A stretch of DNA of 64,000 nt, taken from NCBI GenBank assembly GCA_963783095.1, contig CAWAMR010000014.1:682001-746000 (forward strand), given 5' to 3'. Every line of letters starts with the position of its first letter. Position 1 is the stretch's first letter. Shown here piece after piece: positions 1 to 11,346 of this stretch. The notes beneath the pieces are model-generated. The model saw only the letters and a program-made list of their open reading frames with translations, was not told where the DNA came from and did no database searches. This DNA comes from CAWAMR01 sp963783095. GTDB lineage: Bacteria; Planctomycetota; Planctomycetia; Gemmatales; Gemmataceae. The translations under genes were made by a program, and so were the position numbers.

Positions 1-1
1 C

Positions 2-1917
2 CATGCAACGGTGGCTTTGTCGATCTGTGTGCAAAAGATGGTCCGCTCGGATGTTGGCGCTGCGGGAGTGTTGTTTACTCTCGAAACCGAAAGCGGCTTT
101 CCCGATGTCGTTCTTATCAACAGTTCCTTCGGTCTGGGCGAGAGCGTGGTGAAAGGAAGGGTCGATCCGGACGAATTCCTGGTGTTCAAACCGACTCTCA
201 AGCAAGGCCATCGCGCCATCCTTAAACGCAACATCGGCTCCAAACAGGAGAAACTGATTTACGCAACCGGCGGCGGCCATAGCACGCGAATCGTGCCGAC
301 TCCGGCGGAAGACCGTCGTCGTCTGAGTATCAACGACGACGATGTGCTGACCCTGGCACGCTGGGGCTGCCTGATCGAAGACCACTACTCGGCCAAGGCC
401 AACCGGCCGGTCCCAATGGACATCGAATGGGCCAAGGACGGCAAAAGCGGGGAACTTTTCATTTTGCAGGCCCGGCCCGAAACCATCCACGCACCAGCCC
501 AAAAGCAGATGACCCTGGAAATCTATCGGCTCCATGAATCAGGGCAGGTGTTGTTGGAGGGGCGAAGCGTTGGAGAAAAGATCGGCGCGGGCCAGGCACG
601 GGTGATCAAGAACGTGGACCAGTTGCAAGAGTTCCGTCCCGGTGAAGTTCTCGTCGCCGACATGACCGACCCGGACTGGGAACCCGCCATGAAGATGGCG
701 TCGGCCATTATCACGAACCGGGGCGGGCGTACCTGCCATGCTGCGATCGTGAGCCGGGAACTCGGCGTCCCCTGCGTGGTCGGCGTTGAGAAAGCGACCG
801 GCGTGTTACATGCCGGCCAGAGCGTTACGGTCTCCTGTGCCGATGGCGAATTGGGCCGCGTGTATGACGGTATTCTCAAATTTAGCCGGGAGTCACTCGA
901 TCTCGGCAATTTGCCCCGGCCGCGAACGCACGTCATGATGAACGTCGGCAATCCCGATCAGGCGTTCGCACTATCGTTTCTGCCGAACGACGGCGTGGGG
1001 CTGGCGCGCGAGGAATTCATCATTTCCAGCGCCATCCAGGTCCACCCCCTTGCCTGCTTCACTTCGACGATTTGCCCGAAGGACCGGCCAAGCAGAAAAT
1101 CGCCGAACTTACAGGCAGATTTCCCAAAAAGTCGGACTACTTCGTCGACAAGCTGGCCGAGGGCGTGGGGCAAATCGCAGCTGCGTTTTATCCCAAGGAC
1201 GTGATCGTTCGGCTCTCGGATTTCAAAACCAATGAATACGCCGGCCTGCTCGGCGGCGAGTCGTTCGAGCCGAAGGAAGAAAACCCCATGATCGGTTTCC
1301 GCGGTGCGTCACGCTACTACGACAAGCGGTATCGAGAGGCCTTTTTATTGGAATGCCAGGCCATGAAGTTGGTGCGTGAGGAGATGGGACTGACCAACCT
1401 GAAGTTGATGATTCCCTTTTGCAGGACGGTCGAGGAAGGCAAGAAAGTGCTTGCGGTGATGCGTGAAGCAGGTCTGGCGCGCGGGCAAAATGGACTCGAA
1501 GTCTATGTGATGTGCGAGATACCCGCCAACGTGATCCTGACCGAGGAATTTGCCGAGATCTTCGATGGGTTCTCCATCGGCTCAAACGACCTCACCCAGC
1601 TCACGCTCGGGCTGGACCGCGATTCGGCGATCGTCGCCCATCTTTTCGATGAGAGGAATCCGGCAGTCATGCGCCTGATCGAGGACGTGGTTCGCCGAAC
1701 GCGGGCCTGCGGCCGAAAGATCGGCATTTGCGGGCAGGCACCCAGCGACTACCCGGAGTTTGCTCGATTCCTGGTATCGTGCGGCATTGACAGTATCTCG
1801 CTCAATCCCGACACCGTTCTGAAAACCACCCGCGAGATCCTGGACATGGAGAAACAACTCCGCGAGCGTTCCAAGTCCGCGCCGGCTTGCGCCAAACCTG
1901 TCATGGTCTGCAAGTGA
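2..1917 (+). CDS. ppsA: Phosphoenolpyruvate synthase (5'-truncated, one frameshift)
   Basis: The protein converts pyruvate, ATP and water to PEP, AMP and phosphate, a gluconeogenic step in the cytoplasm. The reading frame is already open at base 2, and the first residues match the middle of the N-terminal PEP/pyruvate-binding domain, so the start lies outside the window. The phosphohistidine domain is seen as GGRTCHAAIVSRELGVP near 720-770, with the catalytic His in TCHAAI. The C-terminal TIM barrel carries NPMLGFRG-like, MIPFCRTV, GSNDLTQL and the final GICGQAPSD motifs (1270-1760). The frame changes once around 1050-1065, where VHPLA should run directly into LLHFDDLPEGP; both sides align to PpsA without loss, so a one-base indel is the simple explanation. 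TGA at 1915-1917 is the natural C-terminus. Confidence 0.93.
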
Positions 1918-2004
1918 CCAACTCCGGATCGAGGCCGAAACCGCGTAACCACCTTGGGAATCCAGGGGTAGTTGCGCAAGACAAGGCAGAGTGAAGAGTT
2001 CGCG

Positions 2005-2295
2005 ATGATCGATCACAAGGTGATCAAACTCAATTCGATTCCCGGCGACCATGACCTTCCCCGTTGGGACCTGGTTATCATTGGTGCTGGACCTGCTGGA
2101 CTTGCCGCCGGCTTGACAGCTGCACATCGAGGCCTGACGACTCTCGTCATCGAAGCCAAAGACGAAAAACGACTACATGACCTGAAGCTATCTTTGCTCC
2201 GTGAAAAACTGGGTCGGATCGCTCTCGCGAGATCCCCAATGAATCGTTCAGCGCCGATGGAGCGTTCCAGCACAGCGGAAGAGTGCGGAAATTGA
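2005..2295 (+). pseudogene. FAD/NAD-binding oxidoreductase, N-terminal fragment
   Basis: An ATG at 2005 opens a short frame with a Rossmann dinucleotide-binding signature (DLVIIGAGPAGLAAGLTAAHRG, then LVIEAK about 30 residues later). This is the beginning of a thioredoxin-reductase-like or related flavoprotein. Nothing after residue 60 resembles such an enzyme: no second Rossmann motif and no CxxC. After 2200 another frame stays open to a TGA at 2352-2354, suggesting an indel, but that tail is not recognisable either. It sits between ppsA and the phosphatase gene on the same strand. I read it as a truncated remnant; a genuine small FAD-binding protein is less likely. Confidence 0.5.
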
Positions 2296-2402
2296 TTCAT
2301 GAATATAAAACATCTGGGAAATCGGCAGACGGTTCGGCCGGTGCTCAGTCATGAACAATTGGTACGAATAACCTTTCCCAGACGGTTGACGGGGTAGTCC
2401 GC

Positions 2403-3973
2403 ATGCGAACGCTGGTGCTTCAGCGCGACAGCAACCAAAGACACGCCATGGTAGAAGTCCTGCGTGGGCGGGGACATGTCGTGCTCTGTGTCGACGAGTT
2501 GGAGGCCGCGTTGTCGGCCGTGGCCGAAACGCCTTTCGATCTGGTCATCGTCGATCTGGCGCTGGAACGCTTTTCCATCGAGGATTTGTGCCGCCGGCTG
2601 CGCGCGACCCACAACGGTGCCTGGTGTGTCATCGTTGTCATTCCTGTGAGCAATCGTCCCCACGATGTCGAAGCAGCGCTTCGTGTGGGAATCGACGATT
2701 ATCTTATGCGCCACCGATGATTCGGAATTGCTTTCCGTCGAGCTGCTGATCGGCGAACGTCGCGTTGCTGAGAATGCGTCGCGCCGGCAGATGATCCATG
2801 ATCTGAGTGCAAGCGAGACTCGGCTCAAGGACCTGCTCGCTACCGCCCCCGACGCCATTCTCCAGGTCGATGCCGGCGGTTGCATTCGCCTGCTCAATGA
2901 ACAGGCGGAGAAGATGTTCGGCTATTCCCGAAAAGAACTGGTTGGTCAACTCGTTGAGGTGCTGCTGCCGGAACGCTATCGGGCGGCTCATGTCGAGCAG
3001 AGACGGCGCTACTTTGAACAACCGGCGACTCGGCCCATGGGCACGGCCCTCAACTTGACCCTCTGTCGCAAGAACGGTGCCGAGCTGGCGGTAGACATTT
3101 GCATCGGCTATCATCGCGCCGACCAGGAATATGTCATTGTCGCTGTGCGCAACATCACCAAGCGCCGGCGATTGGAGGAGGATCTGCGTCTGGCAAAGGA
3201 AGCAGCGGACATGCATATGAGCGTATCCGCCGGGACGTGCAGGCTGCGGCCCAGTTGCAGCGCCGCTACTCCCCGAGCATCCGCCCGACCAGCTCGGCGT
3301 CCGATTTGCCTGGGAATATCATCCCTGTGCCGGTCTCGGGGGCGACGGCTTGAATGTCTTCCAGCTCGACAAAACCCACGTTGGATTTTACCTCCTGGAT
3401 GTCAGCGGCCACGGAGTTGCTTCGGCTCTGCTTTCCGTGACGCTTGCCCGCCTGCTGTCGCCCTCTCTGAGCCAATCCACTCTGCTACGCGTCCCGCAGG
3501 GTGATGGCTACCAGATTGTCAGCCCCGCCGAAGTCGCCCGGCGACTCAACGACTGGTTCCTTGCCAACCCAGCCGGCGAACAGTACTTCACGATGGTGTA
3601 CGGCATCCTCGACATCCCGGGACGTCAACTTCGCTACGTTTCCGCCGGTCATCCAGGCTTGGTGTGCGTTCGACCCGGCGCTGATCCATTCGTCGTGCGC
3701 TTTCCGGGCTTTCCCATCGGCTGTGTCGCAGATGCCGAATTCGAAGAAACGACTCTCCAGCTCGTAGCGGGCGATCAGCTCTTTCTCTACTCCGATGGCT
3801 TGATTGAGGCACGCAACGGGGCCGGGGAAACTTTCGGACTGCAACGGCTGAGTCAAATTGTGGCGGGTTCCGAATCGATCAAGGAAACCATCGGCCGACT
3901 CATCCGCGACGTAATCATATGGTCCGAAAATCCCGATGATGATCTTTCCGTTCTGGCCGTAGCCATCGACTGA
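2403..3973 (+). CDS. Receiver-PAS-SpoIIE (PP2C) serine phosphatase, frameshifted
   Basis: Three consecutive frames give one RsbU-like regulator. Bases 2403-2690 encode a receiver-like domain (DLVIVDLALERF carries the likely phosphoacceptor Asp). Bases 2800-3170 encode a PAS domain (LLATAPDAILQVDAGG, MFGYSRKELVGQ) and a coiled linker ending in the RDVQAAAQLQRR pre-phosphatase helix typical of SpoIIE proteins. Bases 3290-3973 encode the PP2C domain (GGDGLNVFQLD, DVSGHGVASALLS, FLYSDGLIEARN, DDLSVLAV). Frames change near 2690, 3220 and 3290, with homology continuous across each. Such proteins dephosphorylate anti-sigma-factor antagonists in partner-switching pathways; no STAS or RsbW-like partner lies next to it. 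Several nearby disruptions leave open that the gene is decaying rather than mis-sequenced. Confidence 0.8.
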
Positions 3974-4020
3974 ATCGGCACAGAGTTGCCTCTTAGCATT
4001 CAGACCAAAAGCACTGGCAT

Positions 4021-6131
4021 TCACTTGCGAAATGCTTGTCGCAAGTGTTCTGCCAGAACCGTCAAATGGGGTTGCCGCATCATGGTCTGATGCGAGCCGG
4101 GAACTCGATGCACTTCAAGGTTTGGTGTCAGGACGTTCCAATCTCCGCCCAAGACAGACTCCGGTGTATCTTTTCTTTTCTCAGCCATGAATAGAGCGAC
4201 CCGACCGGGATAGCTTTGTGGCGCATAAGATTTGACCGCTTCCAAATGGTAGAGAAAGATCTGAACGTGACGTTGGAACTCTCCGACCGTTGTCTGAGGA
4301 AGCTTCAGGCCGGCTTTCTTTAAGCGCTGTAAAAGGAACGCGAACTGTCGTCGCTCTGGAACCCTTGCCAGCGTTGATTCCCGAATGGAATACCCAAGGC
4401 TTCTGGCGAAGCGAATGAGAAGCGATGAATTTGTTGTATTCGGACTTTCCTGTTTTGCGTTGAATACCAAGGGCGGATCCAACATGGCGACCTGAGTTAC
4501 CTGTTGACCTTGCTGCTGCAACTGCCGAGCCATTTCAAATGCCACCAAGGCTCCGAATGACCAGCCGCCGAGCTGATAGGGACCATTAGGATAGGCTCGG
4601 CGCAAGGCCAGATAGTAAGCCGCCAATGCCTCGATCCGAATGTGATGTCGTTTCTGGCTTCCCCGTGCTTCGAAAGCGAAGAAAGGTTGATCGACTCCCA
4701 TAGCTTCAGCCAACTGGTAATATCCCGCGACGCTTCCGCCGGTGGGGTGAACGAAGAAGATCGGCGCACTTGATCCTTGAGTCTGTATGGGAATCAGCGG
4801 AGAAACGACTCGGTGCAAATCCTCCAGTCCGGGCCGGGGACGTGCAACGAGTCGCGCCATTGCGGTGCGAAGATCCCTGAGCAGATGAGCTCCAACGCCG
4901 GGTTCAAACCGGCAATGGAGAGTCGTGGCTTTCAAGATTAAACCACTCTTGGCGCTGGGAGCCACGGTGATTTCCAGAGGATCACTGGGTGCCACTCTTC
5001 CGGCCTGCACCGCCTGAGATTGAAGTCTGCCGGCACGCGCCGATAAATGAGTCTCAATAGACGACGGTCTCTTCTGCAGATTCAGAACACTTTCAAAAAG
5101 TGGATTGTCGGGAGGAAGACTGCTCCATGCGATTATCTGATTCACGAGATTGTGTTGGAACGGTCGTTGTTGAACTTCCTGCTCCTCGAGACTACGTAAC
5201 CACGACAGCAAATCGTTGCGAGCAGACATTCGCACGCGCATTGGCAAAACGTTGATAAACAGCCCGACGGTTCGTTGAATTCCGCTGATCGACGCCGGAC
5301 GACCCGACACCACATCTCCAAACACGACGTCGTTTGAACCGGAATGGCACCCCAGCACGATTGCCCAGGCACCACGAACCAGAGTCGATACCTTGACGCT
5401 ATGTCGGGCCGCGAAGTTCCTGAGTTTGTCGGTCAACTTCAACCCGACCGTAAGGCGGTCTTCTTGAAAACCGCCATCTGAATTTCTTCGACTTAATGGC
5501 AGCGGCGTTGTGCCGGCTAGATCGCTCAGCAACCGTCTCCAGAAGTCCTCAGCTGGCCGGGAATCTTGCATCCGCAACCAAGAGATATACTCGCGATAGC
5601 GGTGCCGGCATCAACAAAAGAACCTTTTCCCGGAATATCGCATCGTAAAGAAGGTAAAGGTCAGCCAGCACAGGGACGCCGACCATGGATCGAGAATAAG
5701 GGGATGATAACTCCAGATGAAGAGGGAAGCCCCTTCTGCAAGTTGAATCAAGCTCACCCTCATGAGTGGAGGGTGATCCAGTGCAAAACCTCGCAGTCGG
5801 TCGTCTTCAAGAAACTTTTCCAGAGATTCCCGATAATCCTGGACCGGCAGGTGGCTCCAATCCTGTTGCTCCAATGAAAACTTGACATTCCCCTGCACGA
5901 CTTGGACCGGGCGCTCGAGCCCTTCCCACTGTATCGAAGTGCGAAAGATAGAATGGTGATCGACCAATCGCTGCCAGGCATCTCGAAGATGCCTGCTTCC
6001 ATCCGCTTGACGTGATGGACAAGTTGATGATTGGGAATACGACCTGGATTCTCTTGAACCTCGTTGAAAACCGCCAATTGAGGCGGCGACAGCGGATAGA
6101 CATCTTCGATAACCGGCGCTACGACTTCCAT
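4021..6131 (-). CDS. NRPS-like condensation domain fused to type I thioesterase (C-TE)
   Basis: Read 6131 to 4021, the protein begins with a condensation-domain entry (YPLSPPQLAVFNEV) and continues through LVDHHSIFRTS and the VVFGDVVSGRP, GLFINVLPMRV and QNLVNQ-type C-domain blocks. It then passes directly into an alpha/beta-hydrolase thioesterase (FFVHPTGG, nucleophile motif GGWSFGALVAFEM, C-terminal VPGSHQTMM with the catalytic His). No adenylation or carrier domain lies between. The canonical HHxxxDG is replaced by HPLILDP at about 5690-5712, so the second, catalytic His is Pro. At least two frame changes occur (near 5990 and 5625). The start is the ATG at 6131, with AAGGGG about 10 nt upstream. 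It is downstream of, and codirectional with, the A-PCP-sulfotransferase-TE gene, so the two probably act together. A noncatalytic or interface role for the C domain is inference. Confidence 0.75.
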
Positions 6132-6496
6132 GTGTCCACAACCCCTTGACCTGAGTCGGATTGGACGAGGATGCGTTTGCGGGCAAATGGGCCTGATTGA
6201 CGCGATAGATTCTACGCGCCCGAGCGGCAATTGGGTGAGTTTCTGAAGAAAATGTAAGAATGAGTGCAGCCTTCACCTCGATTGCAAGATTTTTTCTATG
6301 CCGTCAAGATGAATATCGGATGAGAGAATTGGGAACGGTCAGTCCATTCGCCAATTGCAACGCGATTCGCTCACTGATATTCCGGGGAAATGCGGGGATA
6401 ACCTTGAGGTATACTGCACGTAACTGAAGCTGGCACATTCGAGAAAGGCGAGCAGAGTTGCGTAATCGCTCCGCTCGCCTTTCTCGCGTTCTTGCC

Positions 6497-9400
6497 TCAA
6501 GTGGGAAGATACTTCCTGATATGATCGACCAAATGGACAACCAGAGGTGTGCAGATCATGGTGTAGTGGTTTCCGGGGACCACGTGCACATCGATTTGAT
6601 CGGCGAGACTTTCCCAGGTGCTTTGCGGATCGGAGATCGATGGTCCAATCTTCTCAGCTGCCCGAAGGAGGACAACACGCCCCGAATAAGGCCGAGGTGC
6701 GTAACGTCGCAAAGCACGGACATTTGCTCGAAAGATACGCGAGTTTCGTTCGTAAAGCTGCCGGAACCGCTCAAGGCTCAGGTCCGACGGGAGCAAATTC
6801 GCGAGTTTCGCTTTTTCCAGAAGGACAGGCAATTGATCGGACAGTTCAAGATTCTGGAGAGCCTCAACCGAAATGTCCAGCCCGCACTGATGTGCGAAGT
6901 CCACGAGGAATCGCCGCTCAGCCAAACCCCGAGATTTCTTGATCAATCGAGGCAAGTCGCTATCCAGTAGTCCCAGGAAGGCAATCTGCTGATTCTTCTC
7001 CTTCAACTGCTGGGCCATCTCATAGGCCACCACTCCACCCAAGGACCAACCGACAAGGTGGTACGGGCCTTCGGGCTGGACGTTTCGGATCTCTCGGATG
7101 TAATCGGTCGCCATCGCTTCAATCGAGGTAAGTCCACGGTGCTTCCCATGCGCTCCGATCGACTGGAGTCCGTAGACCGGGTGATTGCAGCCAAGCTGGG
7201 CAGCGAACTCTCGATAACACAGAACCGTTCCGCCCGCCGGATGCATACAGAAGATCGGTGGCCGGGTGCCGCGCGACTGAATCGCCACCAGGGCCGATCG
7301 GCCCGCAAAGGGCTTGGCGATCGTGTTGCTGTCGGGCGTCGATTGCAGTTCTGCTTTCGATGGAGACGTTACAGCGAGGTCGTAACCGAAAGAGCGAGCA
7401 ATTTGCACGGTAAACGGGGCCAGCAGCGCTTCAGAACCGCGCTGTTGGAACCGCTCGGCAGCTTGTGCATCGATGCCGTTGTGTTCGTGAAATTTCACAT
7501 CTCCCAGCATTCGAGCCTGCGGGTGGTGCGGGTCGGTCATCCGCGATTTCTTTTCCTTGTGAGGATTCACCATGTCGGGATGGAATTCCAGAGAAAGGAA
7601 TCGGGCCACTTCCTCCATCGCGCTGAGGATCGCGGACCATCTCTTCGAAGGTCACGCGGTGCCGGCGCTGGGCCGGGATTTTCTTCAGGAACACCTCGAT
7701 ATTGCGATGGCTGAGGAACCAAACCAGTTCGGCCAATTGTCGTGGCGTCCCTCGATGCGCAGCGGTGAGAAACGGCGGGAAGAAGAAGTGGAGCTTGGCC
7801 TCTTCGAAGGAGGAGATTACTGCGCCGGGCTGTCGAACCAGATGAATGAATCGGGCGTTCTCGAAGTCGTGTTCTGCCCGCTCAAGCATCGAGAGATCGA
7901 GAGCATAATTCGGTGTCTTGTCGACGAGGATTCTGTCCCCCAGCCCGTCCTGCATCACCCGGTAGAACTCCTGCACCGTCATGCCGCTTTGCTCGCAATC
8001 GTGCATGAATCGCTCGGCCGTTTCCGCGTCAATGCCGCGGATCTCCATAATGGCCCGGATCGTACCGTTGACCCAGAACCGATCCCGCTCCGAAGCAAAG
8101 GCCTGTTTCCGTTCCGCCAAAGTATTGAAATTCAATAGCTGCAATTCGGGTGGAGCAAACAGTTGCGGATGGCCCGCCAGCATGACCCGCAACAAAGTCG
8201 AACCGGATCGCGGCGGTGAAAGGACAAAGACTGCGGGAGGATTCTTGGGGCGAACGCGCCGATTCTTCACGACTCGGCGCGGCAACATGCGCACGATCTC
8301 CTGAAGCATCGAAACGCGGTCGATGGTCAGGGGGCCGGAGTCTTGCGAACCCGCCAGACCCGATAATTCAGGACCAAACACTCGGGCTGTCGCAGCAGGA
8401 TAGTGTTGTCGCAAGTATTTTGCGAGTTCCTCAATCGTCGGAGCATCGAATAGCGCAACCGTGTAAACATACTCCCACAAATGGTCCTGGAGCTTTTGTG
8501 CGAGGAGCACAACTTGGATCGAACTGCCGCCCAACTCGAAAAAATTGTCCTGTATCCCTATCGAATCGATTCCCAGAACCTTGCTCCAGGTTTTGGCCAG
8601 GTAGCGCTCCAAAGGCGTCCTGGGAGCCAAATAGGTCGATTGGTCATCGCGAACCCATTTCGGAGTGGGAAGAGCATTGCGATCGACCTTGCCGCTGGGA
8701 CTCAATGCGAAAGAATCCACAAAAACAAACGCCGATGGAACCAGATAATCCGGAAGCATCCCCTTGAGGAACTGGCGTAATTCGTTTGCTGTCGGAACAT
8801 TTGTCTTTTCGGGGATGATGTAGGCGACGAGTCGATTTTTCCCCTGCGCATCCTGCGCGAGCAACGACAACGGTCGAGCGTACTCCCGAGTGTTTCCCGA
8901 GCACGGCCTCGATCTCACCCAACTCGATACGAACACCGCGGATTTTGACTTGATGGTCCACGCGACCGAGGAAATCGATATTCCCGTCCGGCAACAAACA
9001 ACACAGATCACCCGTTTTATACAGTCTGGCTCCCGGCTCGCCGCCGTAGGGGTTCGGCACAAAGCGATCGGCGGTGAGATCGGGCCGGTTGAGATAACCC
9101 CACGCCAGGCCTATTCCGCCAACATAAAGTTCCCCAGGTTTCCCGGCAGGGACCGGCCTCATCCGTTCGTCGAGTATATAGGTCTGGGTATTGGCGATCG
9201 GCTTGCCGATGTGTGGCCTGCCTGTCGAATCGTCGCAGCGAGCAACCGTCGCACAAACCGTCACCTCGGTCGGACCATAAGCGTTGAAAAATTGCCGGCC
9301 CTTGCTCCATTGTCGCGCCAGGTCGGCAGGACAGGCCTCGCCGGCAACGATGAGAGTGCGCAAAGCAGGTAAGGGCAGGGGCCTCAAAACGGCCAAAACG

Positions 9401-10320
9401 GACGGTGTCAGCGTCACCACCGAAATAGCCTGTTCCTCCAAAATCTGTTCCAGATCGGAGGCCGCCGGAAGAGAATCAGATGGGGTCAGACACAAACATG
9501 CTCCCGTCAGCAACGTCATCCAGACCTCCGACACCGAGGCATCGAAGTTCAAAGAAGCAAATTGCAAGACCCGATCTTCCGCCCGAATTCCGAACTGATT
9601 AATTTGAGCGATGGCGAGATTGGTAAGCCCGCGATGCCCCACGAGGACGCCTTTGGGCCGGCCCGTCGATCCCGATGTGTAAATGATGTATGCCGGATGG
9701 TCGATTGGCAAGCTCTTGTCGGAAGAATGCTTCCCATGGCCCTCGGCGGATGTCTTGGAGACTTTATCCACACAGATCGGAGTCGCTGCGCATTGGGGAA
9801 AGCGTTCGCGTACCCTGCTGTGGGTCAATACCATTCGAGGATGTGCGTCCTCCAACATGTAGGCCAGGCGATCGGCCGGATAGGTAGGGTCGAGGGGAAG
9901 GTAAACGCCACCCGCTTTTAGAATGGCGAGCATGCCGACAATTGCTTCCACCGAACGATCCAGAAACAGCCCGACCGGTTCTCCGGAACTTATTCCTTGA
10001 TCGCGCAGAAAAGACGCAAGACGATTGGATTGTCGTTCGAGTTCAGAGTAACTCAGGCAGCCGGTTGCCCAACGAACCGCTTTGGCGTGGGGTGTTTGTG
10101 CGGCCTGTCTTGCAAATAACTCGTGAACGCAAGAGTTTCGGGAAGATTGCGGAAATAAGTCTGCCGTTTCCGCAAACAGATGAAGTGGTTCGCTAAAAGG
10201 GTCCCGGACGCGCTGAGCCGACAAAAGCGAATGGATCGTTTTTGTTTTCATGGCTTCGTCGGCAGTGGGGAGGGTTGGGGCCATGAATTTTTTCTTGGCG
10301 TGTATCACCGAGGACTCCAT
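6497..10320 (-). CDS. NRPS: adenylation-PCP-sulfotransferase-thioesterase
   Basis: The adenylation domain (about 10130-8840) has IIYTSGSTGRPKGV, FDASVSEVW, NAYGPTE, YKTGD and the A10 Lys in SGKVDRNALP. The carrier domain has FFELGGSSIQ, whose Ser near 8525 takes phosphopantetheine. A PAPS-dependent sulfotransferase follows (P-loop-like SPPRSGSTLLRVML near 8200, then DKTPNYALD and FIHLVRQPGAVISSF). The end is a thioesterase (FCMHPAGG, GWSLGGVVAYEM, HVVPGNHYTM). By alignment to GrsA from memory, the specificity residues read D-A-S-T-I-A-A-V-C-K, close to aromatic and in particular Tyr-type codes. Frame changes occur near 8870 and 7620. ATG 10320 is chosen for an AAGGA 10 nt upstream; ATG 10284 is possible. 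There is no condensation domain of its own. The ST-TE ending resembles the CurM/Ols alkene-forming terminus, but that outcome is not established here. Confidence 0.82.
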
Positions 10321-11346
10321 CGCGATTACATCCTTAAACCTAGAATCGCCTCGGAGTTTCTTAACTCGTCCTGCACCGGGTAGAAATCTGTCCTGCTCGC
10401 CGACGAAACAATCGTCTGTCTCTACCCATTTAAGCAATTGCCAACCGAGTCGAATTTATGGGGAATGAATGCCAAAGTTCGTCTGAATTTATTCCTACCG
10501 TCATTCGATCATTTGCAATTTCCTTTCAGGTTTTGGCTCACTATATGTGTACAGCGATCACGGAAGACGAAACCCGACACAAAAAATCCATTTCTTTCTT
10601 CTCAGTAGCGCTCGAGCAAAATCATCGCAAAACCGAACCGAACCCACTTGGTTCGAGAACCCCCACGTCTGTGGATGCTTTGGATGTGCCTTCTGCATTG
10701 CATGGTGGGGGTTCAAGAAGCTGGTCATTCCACCATTCCCGAACCTCATCGACAGGTAAATCGAAACAGATTAAGAGATTTTAATCTATCCCACAATTAC
10801 CGCTCTGTCAACGAACGTCCCGGTTTCTTCTCGATTCAAACGGACCAGCGCCTCTTTGAAAGGAAGGATCTTTCCTCCTCGGAAAAAAGCGGTCCGAAAA
10901 ATCATGGTAGCAATCCCCGATCCAGCAGCGTTCCAAACACCCGATTTCACCTTTCCGGTGAGGCGCAGCACCCATTGTGAACACTAGTTCGGCAAACGGG
11001 TATCGCCACAATCGGCTTTTTCTCAAACCTGCGAACATTTTCACACGTGGTGTTACGGACAAATCACCTCCGCCCCGAAACTTGGCAGCAAACCGAGCGA
11101 GTGGATGATTATAGGCAGCACGACAATCGTTGAATATCGAATGCATCGGGTTTTCTCAACTTGCGCATCACGCCGGATTTTCCAGCGAAGGCCGGCGCGG
11201 CGGCGATGAGCGAAGAATCCGCCGGTTGCCACGAGCAACGAGGCCCCGTCGGGATAATGCCCAAAGATCGATTGAAGGGGCCATGAAGTGCAGACAGCTC
11301 GTCGCAAGATTGGTCCGGGAATTCATGCCGTCGAAGCGCAAATCAT
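10321..11346. other. Intergenic region between NRPS and DUF1559 genes, no gene recognised
   Basis: No reading frame here resembles a protein. The stretch would hold the promoter of the minus-strand NRPS gene. One structured feature is visible: a 10-bp inverted repeat, GAACCCCCAC at 10657-10666 and GTGGGGGTTC at 10705-10714, enclosing a 38-nt loop. It has no T-tract, so it is not an obvious terminator. Confidence 0.45.

Noticed and set aside
523..951. Minus-strand ORFs inside ppsA
   Set aside because: Antisense shadows of a well-conserved coding region; no homology and atypical composition.
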